Source: Lineus longissimus
Lineage: Eukaryota > Nemertea > Pilidiophora > Heteronemertea > Lineidae
NCBI RefSeq assembly: GCF_910592395.1
Contig: NC_088319.1
Coordinates: forward strand, 16,494,001 to 16,554,000
Direction of reading: 5' to 3'
DNA length: 60,000 nucleotides
Shown here: positions 15,201 to 24,933 of the stretch, piece by piece
Position numbering within the stretch: position 1 is the first letter of the stretch
How the letters are laid out: every line of letters begins with the position of its first letter
Position numbers and translations under genes: made by a program
Notes under the pieces: generated by a model
What the model was told of the DNA's origin: nothing
The model's database searches: none
Seen by the model: only the letters and a program-made list of their open reading frames with translations

Positions 15201-17145
15201 AAGTGAAAGGTGTGAACCATACCCCCCATGAAAAAGATGGCCCTTTCTCTTGTATTGATGTGCAAATGTGCATGTATGTTCACTGTAACATGTAGTGTAC
15301 GTAGGAATGTGTGTCATAGAATGTTCGGTCAGAATTGCCAGTTTTCAACTGCTCTGTCAGTTGGTTTGAAGCTAAGCTGACACTTGAAACATATCAAAGA
15401 CCATGATACGCGAATAACTCAATGTAGAACATGGGTTTAGACCATGTTGCTCCACCCTAGTGACATCTTACGATGTGAGGTGAAAGCTGAATTATGTATA
15501 ATCACATCTCAAACAAGCCTTAATTGCATGAGAATGAGGGGAGAACCTTATACATTCTGTAAACTGTCAGAATGTTCTCTAATGGGTTCTCTGGTGTCTA
15601 AGTTTTGGGAATGTACAAATGTAACCTTGATATGAAAAATTTGACAGTTTACAGAAGTCATTGGTTAATAGATGGTGATAATTTTTGTTGGTGTGCGAGT
15701 GGTGTGTGATTTTACTGGTTGGGACTCAGCGTAAAGGGAAATTGCCTTCTGTATAGTGTTGGTGGCTTTTGCTTTAGGTTAAGATTTTGTTGGTTCATTT
15801 GAGTCGATAAATGCATTTTCCAGGCATCTCATTCTGCCCCTTAGTCCGCTACTGGTTGCAGTCACAAGCCTGGCAGTTACATATTCTTTACCAGTAGTTT
15901 GATTCCACTTGGGCAGATTTCCCTCCTAGATTGTTAATTTCCTTGTTTAACCCTTTTAGGAGGACGTGGAAAGCGAAAAGAAAATCATTCATTACATCAA
16001 GTTATTCATACCGTGGGAGGTGATGGTCATATATGCTGAGGAACTGTGTATGAGAGCGCCCCTGCAGGTAGGTTGTGACACTAAAGCTTGACCAAAGCCA
16101 CCACTTTTGCTAGAACTTGAAATCCTAAAACATTTAGAACTCTTCTAAAACTTAATTAATAAACCCAAATTTATGTTGAGAGAACTTTTTCTTGCCAAAT
16201 GTGCTTGAACTTTGCTCTCATTCCCTTCTTTCAGGCTCATCCGAATCCCTCAGTGAACTGGTCTGCCCGGTTGTTAGCGATGGTAAGGATACCAAACTTG
16301 ATGAGCATAGAAGTGCCAAACCAACCCCTTGACTACTATACATGTCAGTTCAGGAGGTCCAAGTTAGATCGGTGAGTCATTGGAATAATATTCAGCAGTA
16401 CTAGCTCCACGATGTCTCTCTTAAGCCCTGTTACTCCAAGTGGAACACCAGCACTAGAACTCGTCTCTCCAGAAACTATTTGGGAGATCTAAATACTGTG
16501 TCATACTTGTAAAGTCGTTTAGATGTATAACTTTGTATCGATACAGCCAGAAGTACAATTCCTTGCTAAAAGAGCTCTTTCTTCTCAGGTTTTTGGGAAG
16601 TGACAATCATATGACGTACTTCAACCCAACACAGCGCCACCAAGCGGCTTATGAGATACTTCAAACTACGGTATACGGGAAAAAGAAACGTGCAGAGATC
16701 GGTATTGACCGGTTGATAGAGGAGGATGTGTTTACAGCTGCCTACCCAGTACATGAGGTAGGTTTTACTAGGCTAAGGCCAGGATAACATTATGAGGCCA
16801 AAACCCTTACAGCTTTGGGCTGTACGGTCAAGGCAAAATAACCTTGTACACACACCAATTTTCATCGCACTAGCGTGTCTAGTTACATCACAATGAAGAG
16901 GGTTATTTCTTTTTGCGTAAACTGTGTGCCCAAATGAGCCACGCTTTTAAATCAAAAAGGAATCTACGATCTCTTGCAGGGTCCATACAAGCTTCCAGAT
17001 GGATACACGGCCCCTGAAGCCCTGAACCCTCGACAGATTCTCAACCAGTACTGGGCAAAATGGGGTCAATGGAAGAAATATCAACCCCTCGATCATATAC
17101 GAGAATATTTTGGCGAGAAGATTGGGATCTATTTTGCTTGGCTAG
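9263..17145 (+). CDS. ANO7: Anoctamin cytosolic N-terminal domain (exons 1-6)
   Basis: Six exons encode the anoctamin dimerisation-type cytosolic domain. Exon 1 opens in frame after a TTTCAG acceptor with an acidic stretch (SDEEDGG) and the family signature [10 protein letters not shown] split across the 1.4-kb first intron, followed by FVLVWEEE. Exon 3 carries the [13 protein letters not shown] block, exon 4 the [13 protein letters not shown] block, exon 5 [18 protein letters not shown], and exon 6 the [19 protein letters not shown] run leading to helix 1. No initiator ATG precedes exon 1 in frame within the exon, so it is internal. The 5.1-kb intron 10889-15959 interrupts this part. Confidence 0.9.
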
Positions 17146-20100
17146 GTAAGTTGATGTCCTTTTCTGCTCAAAATGAAGAAACCTCATCAGTCCCAAAAGT
17201 TTTTTGACTTTCAAAATTTTTCAGAATTTTGAACTTAAGAAAAAATTCAACTCTGAAAGCGTAATAGGACTCATGATCTTTTTGCGTTCCAGGATTCTAC
17301 ACCGCCTGGTTACTGCCAGCTTCGATTGTGGGTGTGCTAGTCTTCATGTACGGTGTTTTTACGTTTAACACAAATATTGTGGGGTAAGTTCATTTATTTC
17401 CTTTGAAGTGAATGTAGGCATCTGTCATCATGGTTGCTTCATGGTCCATTGAAGATCTTTGACACAGCATTTCTTCTAACCGAGCCATGCAGATTAAAAC
17501 GCTAGTGTGAAAAGCCCTTTACGGGCTTGATAATTGCTTCATATTTAACATATTCCTTCCTGTCTGTCTCAAGACCTGCTGTGAATGAAATGGGGATGGC
17601 CCACCTGCATGTGAGGGAAAGGTTGCATTATCCCGACAGGCGCAAGAAGGAAAGGAGGTGGACCACCTGCATTAATGTAAACCTTTTGTGTTTCAGCCAA
17701 GAGACTTGCAACAAGACTCATTCGTTCCGGATGTGTCCGTTATGTGATGAAGATATCGGCTGTATGTACTGGAATCTCTCTGATGTGTGTCTCTATGCTA
17801 AAGTAGGGTATCTCTTCGATAACCCGGGGACTGTCTTCTATGCCATATTCGTGGCATTCTGGGGTGAGTCTGAATGTCGTATTCACATATGTGTCCTTAA
17901 CTCTGTTTCAGCCGAGAAACTTGCAACAAGAGTAAACAGTTTCTGATGTGTCTGTTATGTGACGAGGATGTCGGCTGTATGTACTGGCTGCTGGTTACAA
18001 ACCCTTAAGAATCCTCACCCCTAAAATCATCTATTCCCATTTCTCTTTAGCTGTAACATTCCTGGAGTACTGGAAAAGAAAATGTGCCAGTTTATCTCAT
18101 CATTGGGACTGCATGGACTTTGAGGAGGAAGAGGAGAGACCAAGGCCTCAATACGCAGCCCTGGCACCGACGTTTGAGAAGAACCCCATCACTGGCATCA
18201 AGGAGCCGCACTTCCCAAAGAGGGATCGCGTCCCAAGGATTCTATCTGGTATAGCGTGTATCATTGTCATGGTAAGGGACGTCTGCTAAAATAAGAAATT
18301 GATTGCGTTTGTGTGATCATTTTGATTTTTCGAGAATGTTTTCCCAAGAAAGTATGCCACATTGGTATTCATTCTAAAGGTTTCAAGACATTTATCATGA
18401 CTGTGCCAATATCTTTGTGATTCAGACATCTTTGGGACGCTTCTTCTCTTCTTAAAATACGTCTAAAGTTTTCTTCTTCTTATTTTTCAGATGATACTTG
18501 TCCTGGTGTTCATCATCGCAGTCATTTTGTACAGGGTCCTCATCAGCATTCCACTCTTTCAAAACCCGCTGTTGCGAAGTCGGGCGCTGACCATCGCAAG
18601 TTTGTCATCTGCCGTTGTCAACTTGATACTTATCATGTCACTTGGAAAAGTTTACGAAAAGTTAGCAGAAAAATTGACACAGTGGGGTAAGTAAACCATA
18701 GTATGTCACAATTTTTTCCCAAAATGATTGTTGTTTTTCCAAAAAACGCACAGATTCCACTACAAATCATTCATCCCGAGATAACCTATCTAATTATCAC
18801 GCCCTCTTTCTTTCAGAGATGCACCGAACACAGACAGACTACGAAGATCAGTTGATCTTCAAAGTATTCCTCTTCCAGTTCGTCAACTTCTACTCTTCAA
18901 TATTCTACATTGCATTTTTTAAAGGAAGGTAGGGAAAGCCGAAAGATATTCATTTAGCTCTCCCTCTACTAGTGAGGCTTTGTTTAAAATACTGCTACTT
19001 GGATCTCTCTCGCAGCGATAGGGTGCCAGGTCATTCCCAATGATCACTCCTGCTCATAGAAACTGTCCCGTGGGATAGGAACTAGGTCAGTCCCAAGGAC
19101 AAATCTGCCTCATGGTAACTGTCCCGTGGGATAGGAACTAGGTCAGTCCCAAGGACAAATCTGCCTCATGGTAACTGTCCCGTGGGATAGGAACTAGGTC
19201 AGTCCCAAGGACAAATCTGCCTCATGGTAACTCTCCCGTGGGATAGGAACTAGGTCAGTCCCAAGGACAAATCTGCCTCATGGTAACTCTCCCGTGGGAT
19301 AGGAACTAGGTCAGTCCCAAGGACAAATCTGCCTCATGGTAACTGTCCCGTGGGATAGGAACTAGGTCAGTCCCAAGGACAAATCTGCCTCATGGTAACT
19401 CTCCCGTGGGATAGGAACTAGGTCAGTCCCAAGGACAAATCTGCCTCATGGTAACTCTCCCGTGGGATAGGAACTAGGTCAGTCCCAAGGACAAATCTGC
19501 CTCATGGTAACTCTCCCGTGGGATAGGAACTAGGTCAGTCATCAGGACTAATCTGCCTCATGGTAACTTTCCTTGTAGGATGAGACAGCAATCTGGGGTG
19601 GTTTAGTCATGGGAGAATATATCAGAGTCATGTTTTGAGAAAGAGGTAGAGCTAAAGGATAGGGCCAGAAGTAGTTTGTGTATTTGAACTTCCTTTGGGA
19701 GTCTCCACAGAGGTGCTCCATAACCACATCTTCAAAACGCATCTTATCAAAACTTACAAAATATGATTTCTCTTCCAGGTTTGTGGGTTTTCCCGGCCAC
19801 TACAATAAATTTTTAGGTCTCAGAAATGAGGAGGTATGTATAGAATTCTTTCACTTGTTTCATACCAGATTGGTAACATTGTTCAATAAAATAAACCTCC
19901 CAAAGTTCTGGAATCTATCCGGTATATTCAACACACACCGAATGGTGCAACAGCTTTGAGAGAATGTGAGGTCTGTCTAAAATCATCTGAAGGACTGTCA
20001 TCTGTGTGAAATTGTTACCACAATTTTATGTCATGGATGTCAAAATCAAGGTCTTGTTACTAAGAAATCATCTTTTATTGCACTTGAGCATTGATGAGTG

Positions 20101-23100
20101 TCTTTTTAAAGCATGGTAATATAGTAGTCAGAGGACCCATTCCCTTTCCTGCACGAAAGCACAGCAACATTTGAGTTATTAACCCCTTTCTACCAGTGTC
20201 TCCATTCAACAATTAAGATTGTGCTAAGATTTTTTTGATATGGGGAACGATGCGTTGGCGGAACCCCAAACTACCCCCATAGCTGCACCACCCTGGAGCG
20301 ACAGGCAATGGTTAGCACTTTTCTGACCATAGGTCTCCACTCTTATCAAGGTTTCATTCAGAGCTATGATGTAGCAAAAACAGTTATAGCTAGCATTTCC
20401 TTTTTTTTTTCATTTTCTCGCATACACGTGACCTACGATCCTGTTTCAGTGCAACAATGGCGGTTGCATGGTTGAGCTAGCACAGCAGCTTGGCATTATC
20501 ATGATAGGAAAACAAGTGATAAATAACTGCCAAGAGGTTTTTGTTCCGTAAGTCGGAGGGCGAACTTCGAGCACGTTTTGAACTACAATAATTCATTCAT
20601 GTCTTATTACACAATATAAGTGTTTTAAATTATGACCTTTTGAGTATTTGAACTCGACCATGAATTAGGCCTGAAGTAGAACTACTTCTGGGTAGCGTCT
20701 CCTAATCATGCAGAACTGCCGTCTTCAAATGCTTGTAAGGTTATTTTTCAAAAATTTCTGCACCAGCAGGCGTTCTCTTTGCTTAGGCTACAGATTGTTC
20801 AAGATTAATCCTCAATTTTCATTTATCCTACTTTCAAAATGACAATTCTCTTCATCAAATCACGTTTTTGACACTTAGACAATTTACATTTCACAACACG
20901 TTCTTTCTTACGATGTCTTTGCCTTTTACATGACGTGCAGTACTGCCTTGTTAGATGGCAAACGCATGGTTTTGGCCAGCAAATGGATGGTCTCACATCA
21001 GTGTCACAATGCTGACACAGGCGTAAAGTTGGCTTGTGATTATGAACCGTGGATCGGTGTGTTGTTGCAGTTGCCTAATGTCATTGTTCTGCTGTCCAAG
21101 GCCATGTGATTTCCGTCCAGTAGGGTGGTGATGATGTTATCTACTCCTCTTGTCTACCTCCCTTCAACACGTCTCCTTCTTATGTCAGTCTCATTCCTTA
21201 TCATATTTCATTTTTACATCCTTCCTTCTGTATAAAGAGAGAATTGTCATTCTAATCGGTTTGCATTCAAGAGTAATGAGGAAGAAAAGAAAGGGATTCG
21301 TCATTTTGTGGAAATTTATCACAAAATATTTTGCTCTCTGGAGATTGAAATATCGGCCAAAATGCAAAATGAACCCTCATGAATGCAAATCAACTACAAA
21401 CTCTGCCTCCTTCAAAAATGCAAAACAATTTGACAACACAAACTGTAGTGTTGGCATGTAATATTGCCTTGGGAACCAAGTTCAGATCAGTAACAAGACA
21501 CGGCTTTTTTGAGAAAACTATTATCACTGTGCTTTTTGTGATTGGCCATGGCAAGAAAGACAACTTGGGGGATGACAGGGAATCAATAAGAGGACACAGG
21601 GTTTGCATCTCTTTCAGGACCACAGGTAAGAAGCTGGCCTAAACAAGGTTTCAGGCCAGCAGTAGGCCCTACACAGGACCCCACTTTGACTAGCTTCATG
21701 TGCTCGATTCTTCAGTTTGCCGTCGCTATTTCAGTGCAACAACGGTGGGTGTCTAGTCGAGTTGGCACAGCAACTTGCTGTGATCATGGTCGGTAAACAG
21801 GTGATCAACAATTGTCAAGAGGTTCTTGTACCGTAAGTCATTTTGGTGATAATCAAAGAAGAATTAGCGAGAGGATGTTCTGAGTGTCTCACCTTGGTTT
21901 TCTAAAAGTGGGGATGGCCGAGATTTTCAGGATAGACACCATGGTGGGATTTGGGAAGGGCGAAGTTTGCATCGGGATTTTCTGAACTTGCCTGTCAGGA
22001 TTCAAGGCTTGTCTCCTGGGAGAAGGATCCTACGTAGTTGTGTGGGTTACCTGTCTTTAGATAGGTGCATTGAAGGAATGTTAAGGGATGTATTGTGAAA
22101 TGAATTCCATATATTTTGGTTGAAAATTCCAAATTAATTGCAAGCTCCGTAAAGAGTTTCATTACTAATGACCTTGTCTCATTTTCAGGAAAATGAAGAC
22201 GTGGTTACATCAAAGAAAGATAGGAAGTGCTCATCAGATGACCGAGAAAGATCGTTGGGAGGAGGACTACGAGCTTATAGAATACGAGGGTCTGTTTGAA
22301 GAGTACTTAGAAATGGGTAAGATAACTTATTGGATTCTCTTTATCTATCTGTCCCACAGCCATGCGGCCATGGGCCGACTCAGTACAGTTGACTTCGAGC
22401 AAGTTAAACCGATTAGACCACATGGGCTCTTCCAGTTGAAGGAAAAGAAAGTAAGGGGCAACAGTCTCACAGCAGTGGATTTTTTGAACGATTTTGCACG
22501 GCACATGTAAGACCTCATCACTTTTTGATTCATTTCCTTTCTCACCTGCCAGTGCTCCAGTTTGGTTTCATAACCATATTCGTTGCTGCCTTCCCATTGG
22601 CACCGTTGTTTGCCCTTCTCAACAACTGGCTCGAGATACGACTAGACGCATCCAAGCTTGTTTGTGAGACACGTCGACCGGTCGCCGAGAGAGCTCAGGA
22701 TATTGGCGTCTGGTTTTCTATCTTGGATGCACTAGCGCAGTTGTCTGTTATGAGTAACGTAAGTAGAGGTATTATTGCACTGGTATTTGGCAAATTTGCA
22801 ATTGGTTGTACCAGGGAACTTGCTAGGGAGACAATTGAAACAGCACCACAGGTTCACAAGGGAACAATCTGTGGATAGATCAGGCGTAGCGGGTTGTTTT
22901 AATTTTTGAGGACATTTCTCTAAGCAAGCTACCCTGCCTCAGCCAAGCCGTCAGGCCTCTTTCAGGGGGCATTTTTATTTGGCCTTGCCTTGCTGAATCT
23001 AACGGCTGGGGCTCCCAATGAATTTTCACAACCTGGATATCAAAAAGCTTGACCATCTGTTATATGGAATGTCATGGATTTGTTGCTGGCCATATGAACT

Positions 23101-24442
23101 AGCCTTGGACTGGACACCTAACCTATTCTTTTACTCTCCTCCAGGCCTTCTTAATTGCATTCACGTCGGAGTTCTTACCAAAGATGATGTACCAGTACAG
23201 GTACAACTGGACTTTGACGGGTTACGTCAACTTCACGCTGTCGACATCACCGCCACATACAATGAATCAGACTTGCAGGTTAGTAGAAGATCTCTTGAGT
23301 TTGGGGGCTCTGATTTCCCCCGGCTGAACTTTGGCTCAACCCGGCCGGCATCTTCAAAAATACTCCCCCTCACAAAACACTAGGGAGGTTCAGATTTGGC
23401 CCGACTCCCACTCCGACTCCGACTGACACTCAAAATCATATTTTCCAGTTGTGATACAACCAAGCTGTTGAGAAAATTTAAATAAGAAGTGTATCATTTG
23501 TCATTGCAGAGGGGAACAGACCTCCTGGATGCGAAATATCCCAGCCACCTTATCTTGCAGCAGAAATCAGACTCCGACCTGAGTGTCAGTCGGAGTCGGA
23601 GTGGTAATCGGGCCAAATCTGAACCTCCCTATTGCCTCAGTTGATTCAAGTTGCGTCCAGCAAATAAAGCCACCCCTGACTCCTTGTTGTAATCTTTTCC
23701 AGGTACAAAGACTACAGAGACACCCAGACTGGAGAGTACACCATGTGGTACTGGCATTTGTTGACGGTCAGGTTGGCATTTGTGATCCTGTTCGAGGTAG
23801 GTATCGGGCGGTTGGTCAAGGAATCCCCAGTCGTTGCCTCAGGGGAGGGCGAGAACGCGTGGAATGGTTGGATAGCATGAGCGATATTATCAAGGCAGAG
23901 GATCTTACCCTCGGTGTGCTGCTGATATTGACTTCTTCTTGCTTTCAATCTTTCAGAAACTTGTACTGTTAAATATATATATTCCTCATCGACAAGTGTG
24001 TGCAAAATTGATCTTTGTATAACCCAACCCCTTCGATAAGAGACACACTGACACAGTGTGAATAGTTCATTCAAATCATGAAGGTGACAGTATTGTCTTC
24101 TCAACTTCAATACCTTTGTTTTCTTTGCAGCACATAGTGTTTGGCATCAATCGACTCATCGACATTCTCGTGCCGGATATCCCTGAAAGTTTGGAGGTCA
24201 AGATGAAGAGAGAACGATTTCTGGCCAAACAAGCCCTTGCTGATACTGATACATTGATGGTGGTATGTATATGACCCGCACATACTCGCTTTAATCACTC
24301 TTCCTAAACAACTGTCCGTCCAAGCAAACTCAGGTTCTTTATCTTTTCTGAATTCCCATTCCAGATGGCGAGAGGAAAAGAAGATGATGACGATGATGAT
24401 GAAACTCAACACGTGAAGCTAGAAATACCAACTAAAGCATAG
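9263..24442 (+). CDS. ANO7: Anoctamin-7-like membrane protein (TMEM16 family), 5' end not found
   Basis: Anoctamins are dimeric ten-helix membrane proteins acting as Ca2+-activated ion channels and/or phospholipid scramblases; ANO7 is usually regarded as scramblase-type. Exons: 9263-9350, 10725-10888, 15960-16067, 16235-16371, 16589-16757, 16980-17145, 17293-17383, 17697-17863, 18051-18271, 18491-18686, 18817-18928, 19779-19833, then 20450-20547 OR 21735-21832, 22189-22316, 22553-22758, 23145-23278, 23703-23796, 24131-24262, 24365-24442 (stop TAG). Phases join throughout, giving 847 residues; human ANO7 has about 930, so roughly 80 N-terminal residues are missing upstream. ANO7-typical segments include [43 protein letters not shown] and LVPDIPES. 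All six Ca2+ ligands seem present: N and E in helix 6 (N-x-x-x-E), E-Y-L-E in helix 7, E-I-R-L-D in helix 8. Assignment to ANO7 over other anoctamins rests on remembered family sequence and is confident. Confidence 0.93.
10889..15959 (+). other. Large anoctamin intron 2, no further exon seen
   Basis: The reading phase joins exon 2 (ending ...GLEMEE) to exon 3 (EDVESEKK...) without a gap relative to ANO7, so no coding exon is expected here. The intron holds a degenerate AT-rich tandem repeat at 11300-11670 and a 17-20 base G run near 14803. Open frames within it are short and unremarkable. Confidence 0.75.
11300..11670 (+). repeat. Degenerate AT-rich tandem repeat in anoctamin intron 2
   Basis: About six imperfect units, each containing variants of TTTCAAAAACTCATTTTTCAG followed by ACATTTTACATTACATT, at a spacing of roughly 55-70 bp. 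The units drift in length and sequence, so this is an old minisatellite. Confidence 0.75.
17155..17262 (+). repeat. Dispersed AT-rich repeat, copy 2
   Basis: Begins only about 10 bp after the donor of anoctamin exon 6 and shares the block order of the copies at 1222-1320 (reverse strand) and 24594-24686: TTTCTGCTCAAAATGAAGAA, CCAAAAGTTTTTTGACTTT, TTCAGAATTTTGAACTT and TTCAACTCTGAAAG. Confidence 0.65.
17293..18928 (+). CDS. ANO7: Anoctamin helices 1-5 and Cys-rich loop (exons 7-11)
   Basis: Exon 7 completes helix 1 ([19 protein letters not shown]). Exon 8 (17697-17863) encodes the first extracellular loop with the conserved cysteines of [20 protein letters not shown] and continues to helix 2. 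Exon 9 finishes helix 2 ([10 protein letters not shown]), the intracellular ANO7 segment with [20 protein letters not shown], and the start of helix 3. Exon 10 encodes the rest of helix 3 and helix 4. Exon 11 starts [11 protein letters not shown] and encodes helix 5 ([21 protein letters not shown]). Introns here are short (about 100-320 bp), unlike introns 2, 11 and 12. A broken second copy of exon 8 lies in intron 8. Confidence 0.92.
17912..18008 (+). pseudogene. Broken partial duplicate of anoctamin exon 8
   Basis: After a CTCTGTTTCAG acceptor identical in type to that of exon 8, about 82 bp repeat the first half of exon 8: in the same phase it reads [20 protein letters not shown] then CMYWLL, against [20 protein letters not shown] then CMYWNL. 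Similarity then stops and a TAA follows in frame at 18006-18008. The second half, encoding helix 2, and a good in-phase donor are missing. It is therefore a pseudo-exon or a remnant of a former alternative exon. The MCLLC in place of MCPLC also departs from the family. Confidence 0.8.
19014..19567 (+). repeat. 56-bp minisatellite in anoctamin intron 11
   Basis: About nine nearly identical 56-bp units, each containing CCCGTGGGATAGGAACTAGG followed by TCAGTCCCAAGGACAAATCT and GCCTCATGGTAACT. Units differ mainly at one GT/CT position; the first and last units are degenerate. The near-identity suggests recent expansion and probable length polymorphism. Confidence 0.92.
19779..19833 (+). CDS. ANO7: Anoctamin exon 12 (between helices 5 and 6)
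   Basis: A 55-nt exon encoding the [19 protein letters not shown] segment, close to the ANO7 form of the extracellular stretch leading to helix 6. It ends at a codon boundary, which sets the phase for either of the two alternative helix-6 exons that follow. Confidence 0.9.
20450..20547 (+). CDS. ANO7: Anoctamin exon 13a: helix 6, alternative copy A
   Basis: 98-nt exon with acceptor CTGTTTCAG and donor GTAAGT, encoding 32 residues plus two bases of a proline codon. It starts [15 protein letters not shown], continues [11 protein letters not shown] and ends CQEVFV. The helix-6 glycine hinge and the two Ca2+ ligands (first N of NN and the E four residues on) are intact. It differs from copy B at 5 of 33 residues: M/L at 7, G/A at 15, I/V at 16, I/V at 19 and F/L at 31. 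Three of these fall in the membrane helix within one turn or so of the hinge. Entry phase 0 and exit phase 2 equal those of copy B. Confidence 0.9.
21735..21832 (+). CDS. ANO7: Anoctamin exon 13b: helix 6, alternative copy B
   Basis: 98-nt exon with acceptor GCTATTTCAG and donor GTAAGT, 1,187 bp downstream of copy A. It starts [15 protein letters not shown], continues [11 protein letters not shown] and ends CQEVLV. This copy is nearer to human ANO7 as I remember it ([15 protein letters not shown]), so it is probably the ancestral form. Because 98 is not a multiple of three, a transcript with both copies, or neither, would shift frame before exon 14; only one copy can be used. Silent differences from copy A are numerous, so the duplication is not recent. 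Confidence 0.92.
22189..23278 (+). CDS. ANO7: Anoctamin helices 7-9 and Ca2+ site (exons 14-16)
   Basis: Exon 14 (22189-22316) completes the proline codon left by exon 13 and encodes [12 protein letters not shown], then [20 protein letters not shown]. The E-Y-L-E at its end corresponds to the two glutamate Ca2+ ligands of helix 7. Exon 15 (22553-22758) encodes [20 protein letters not shown], then [14 protein letters not shown] with the E and D ligands of helix 8, and [15 protein letters not shown]. Exon 16 (23145-23278) gives helix 9 and an extracellular loop with a glycosylation-type NQT next to its cysteine (MNQTCR). All ligand positions follow the known spacing of the TMEM16 site. Confidence 0.93.
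23703..24442 (+). CDS. ANO7: Anoctamin helix 10 and C-terminus (exons 17-19)
   Basis: Exon 17 (23703-23796) encodes [20 protein letters not shown] and most of helix 10. Exon 18 (24131-24262) encodes [20 protein letters not shown] and a basic cytosolic helix. Exon 19 (24365-24442) encodes a short tail with an acidic DDDDDD-type run and ends at TAG. The C-terminus is cytosolic. The sequence just after the stop is a 20-bp tandem repeat related to the last codons. Confidence 0.92.
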
Positions 24443-24459
24443 AAATCATGCTAGACATA

Positions 24460-24550
24460 CCAGCTAAAGTTGACCTGTACCAGCTAAAGCTGACCTGTAC
24501 CAGCTAAAGCTGACCTGTACCAGCTAAAGCTGACCTGTACCAGCTAAAGC
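24460..24550 (+). repeat. 20-bp tandem repeat in the anoctamin 3' UTR
   Basis: About 4.5 units of CAGCTAAAGCTGACCTGTAC start about 20 bp after the anoctamin stop codon. The unit resembles the end of the coding exon (CCAACTAAAGCATAG), so it may have been seeded from the terminal codons. Confidence 0.85.
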
Positions 24551-24593
24551 ATAAGTCAAGCTAAGCAAATCAAGCATAAGTCCAAAAAACAAA

Positions 24594-24686
24594 TTTTCAC
24601 TTGTTTTTTTCTGCTCAAAATGAAGAAACATCATCAGTTCCAAAAGTTTTTTGGCTTTGAAATTTTTTTCAGAATTTTGAACTGTC
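24594..24686 (+). repeat. Dispersed AT-rich repeat, copy 3
   Basis: Same block order as the copies at 1222-1320 and 17155-17262: TTTTCACTTGTTTTTTTCTG, CTCAAAATGAAGAAACATCA, CCAAAAGTTTTTTGGCTTT and TTTCAGAATTTTGAACT. It lies in the probable anoctamin 3' UTR. Confidence 0.65.
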
Positions 24687-24927
24687 AGGCCTGTTGAGAA
24701 AATAACAGAGGAATGCATGACTTCTCCTCTTTCAAGATGAGCGCTGCAAGCAGAGAATTTGCTCCTAGGCCTAGACCAGAATGTGCTGCACATTTACCAT
24801 AGATATTGTACACATGTTTTGGTCTGGTTAAGTGGAAGAGGCCTCAGTTGTACTTATTAGTTGTTTTTTCGTTTCTGTTATCATTTATCTGTTAACCCTT
24901 CCTGAGCCCTTAATGCAAAATGTTGGA

Positions 24928-24933
24928 AATAAA
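24928..24933 (+). terminator. Candidate polyadenylation signal of the anoctamin gene
   Basis: AATAAA about 490 bp after the stop codon. A second AATAAA at 25052-25057 is an equally good candidate; transcript data would decide. Confidence 0.4.

Noticed and set aside
17527-17946. Continuous 139-codon frame covering anoctamin exon 8 and both flanks
   Set aside because: The upstream part is intron read through the acceptor at 17697 and the downstream part runs past the donor at 17864; only the middle matches the family.
19014-19567. Direct-repeat array considered as a CRISPR-like array
   Set aside because: There is no alternation of constant repeat and unique spacer; the whole 56-bp unit is repeated, and the setting is a eukaryotic intron.
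23398-23630. Inverted pair CCGACTCCGACTGACACTC and GAGTGTCAGTCGGAGTCGGA in anoctamin intron 16
   Set aside because: It looks like the inverted ends of a small foldback element of about 230 bp, but I could not confirm a target-site duplication or other copies, so it is not listed as a mobile element.
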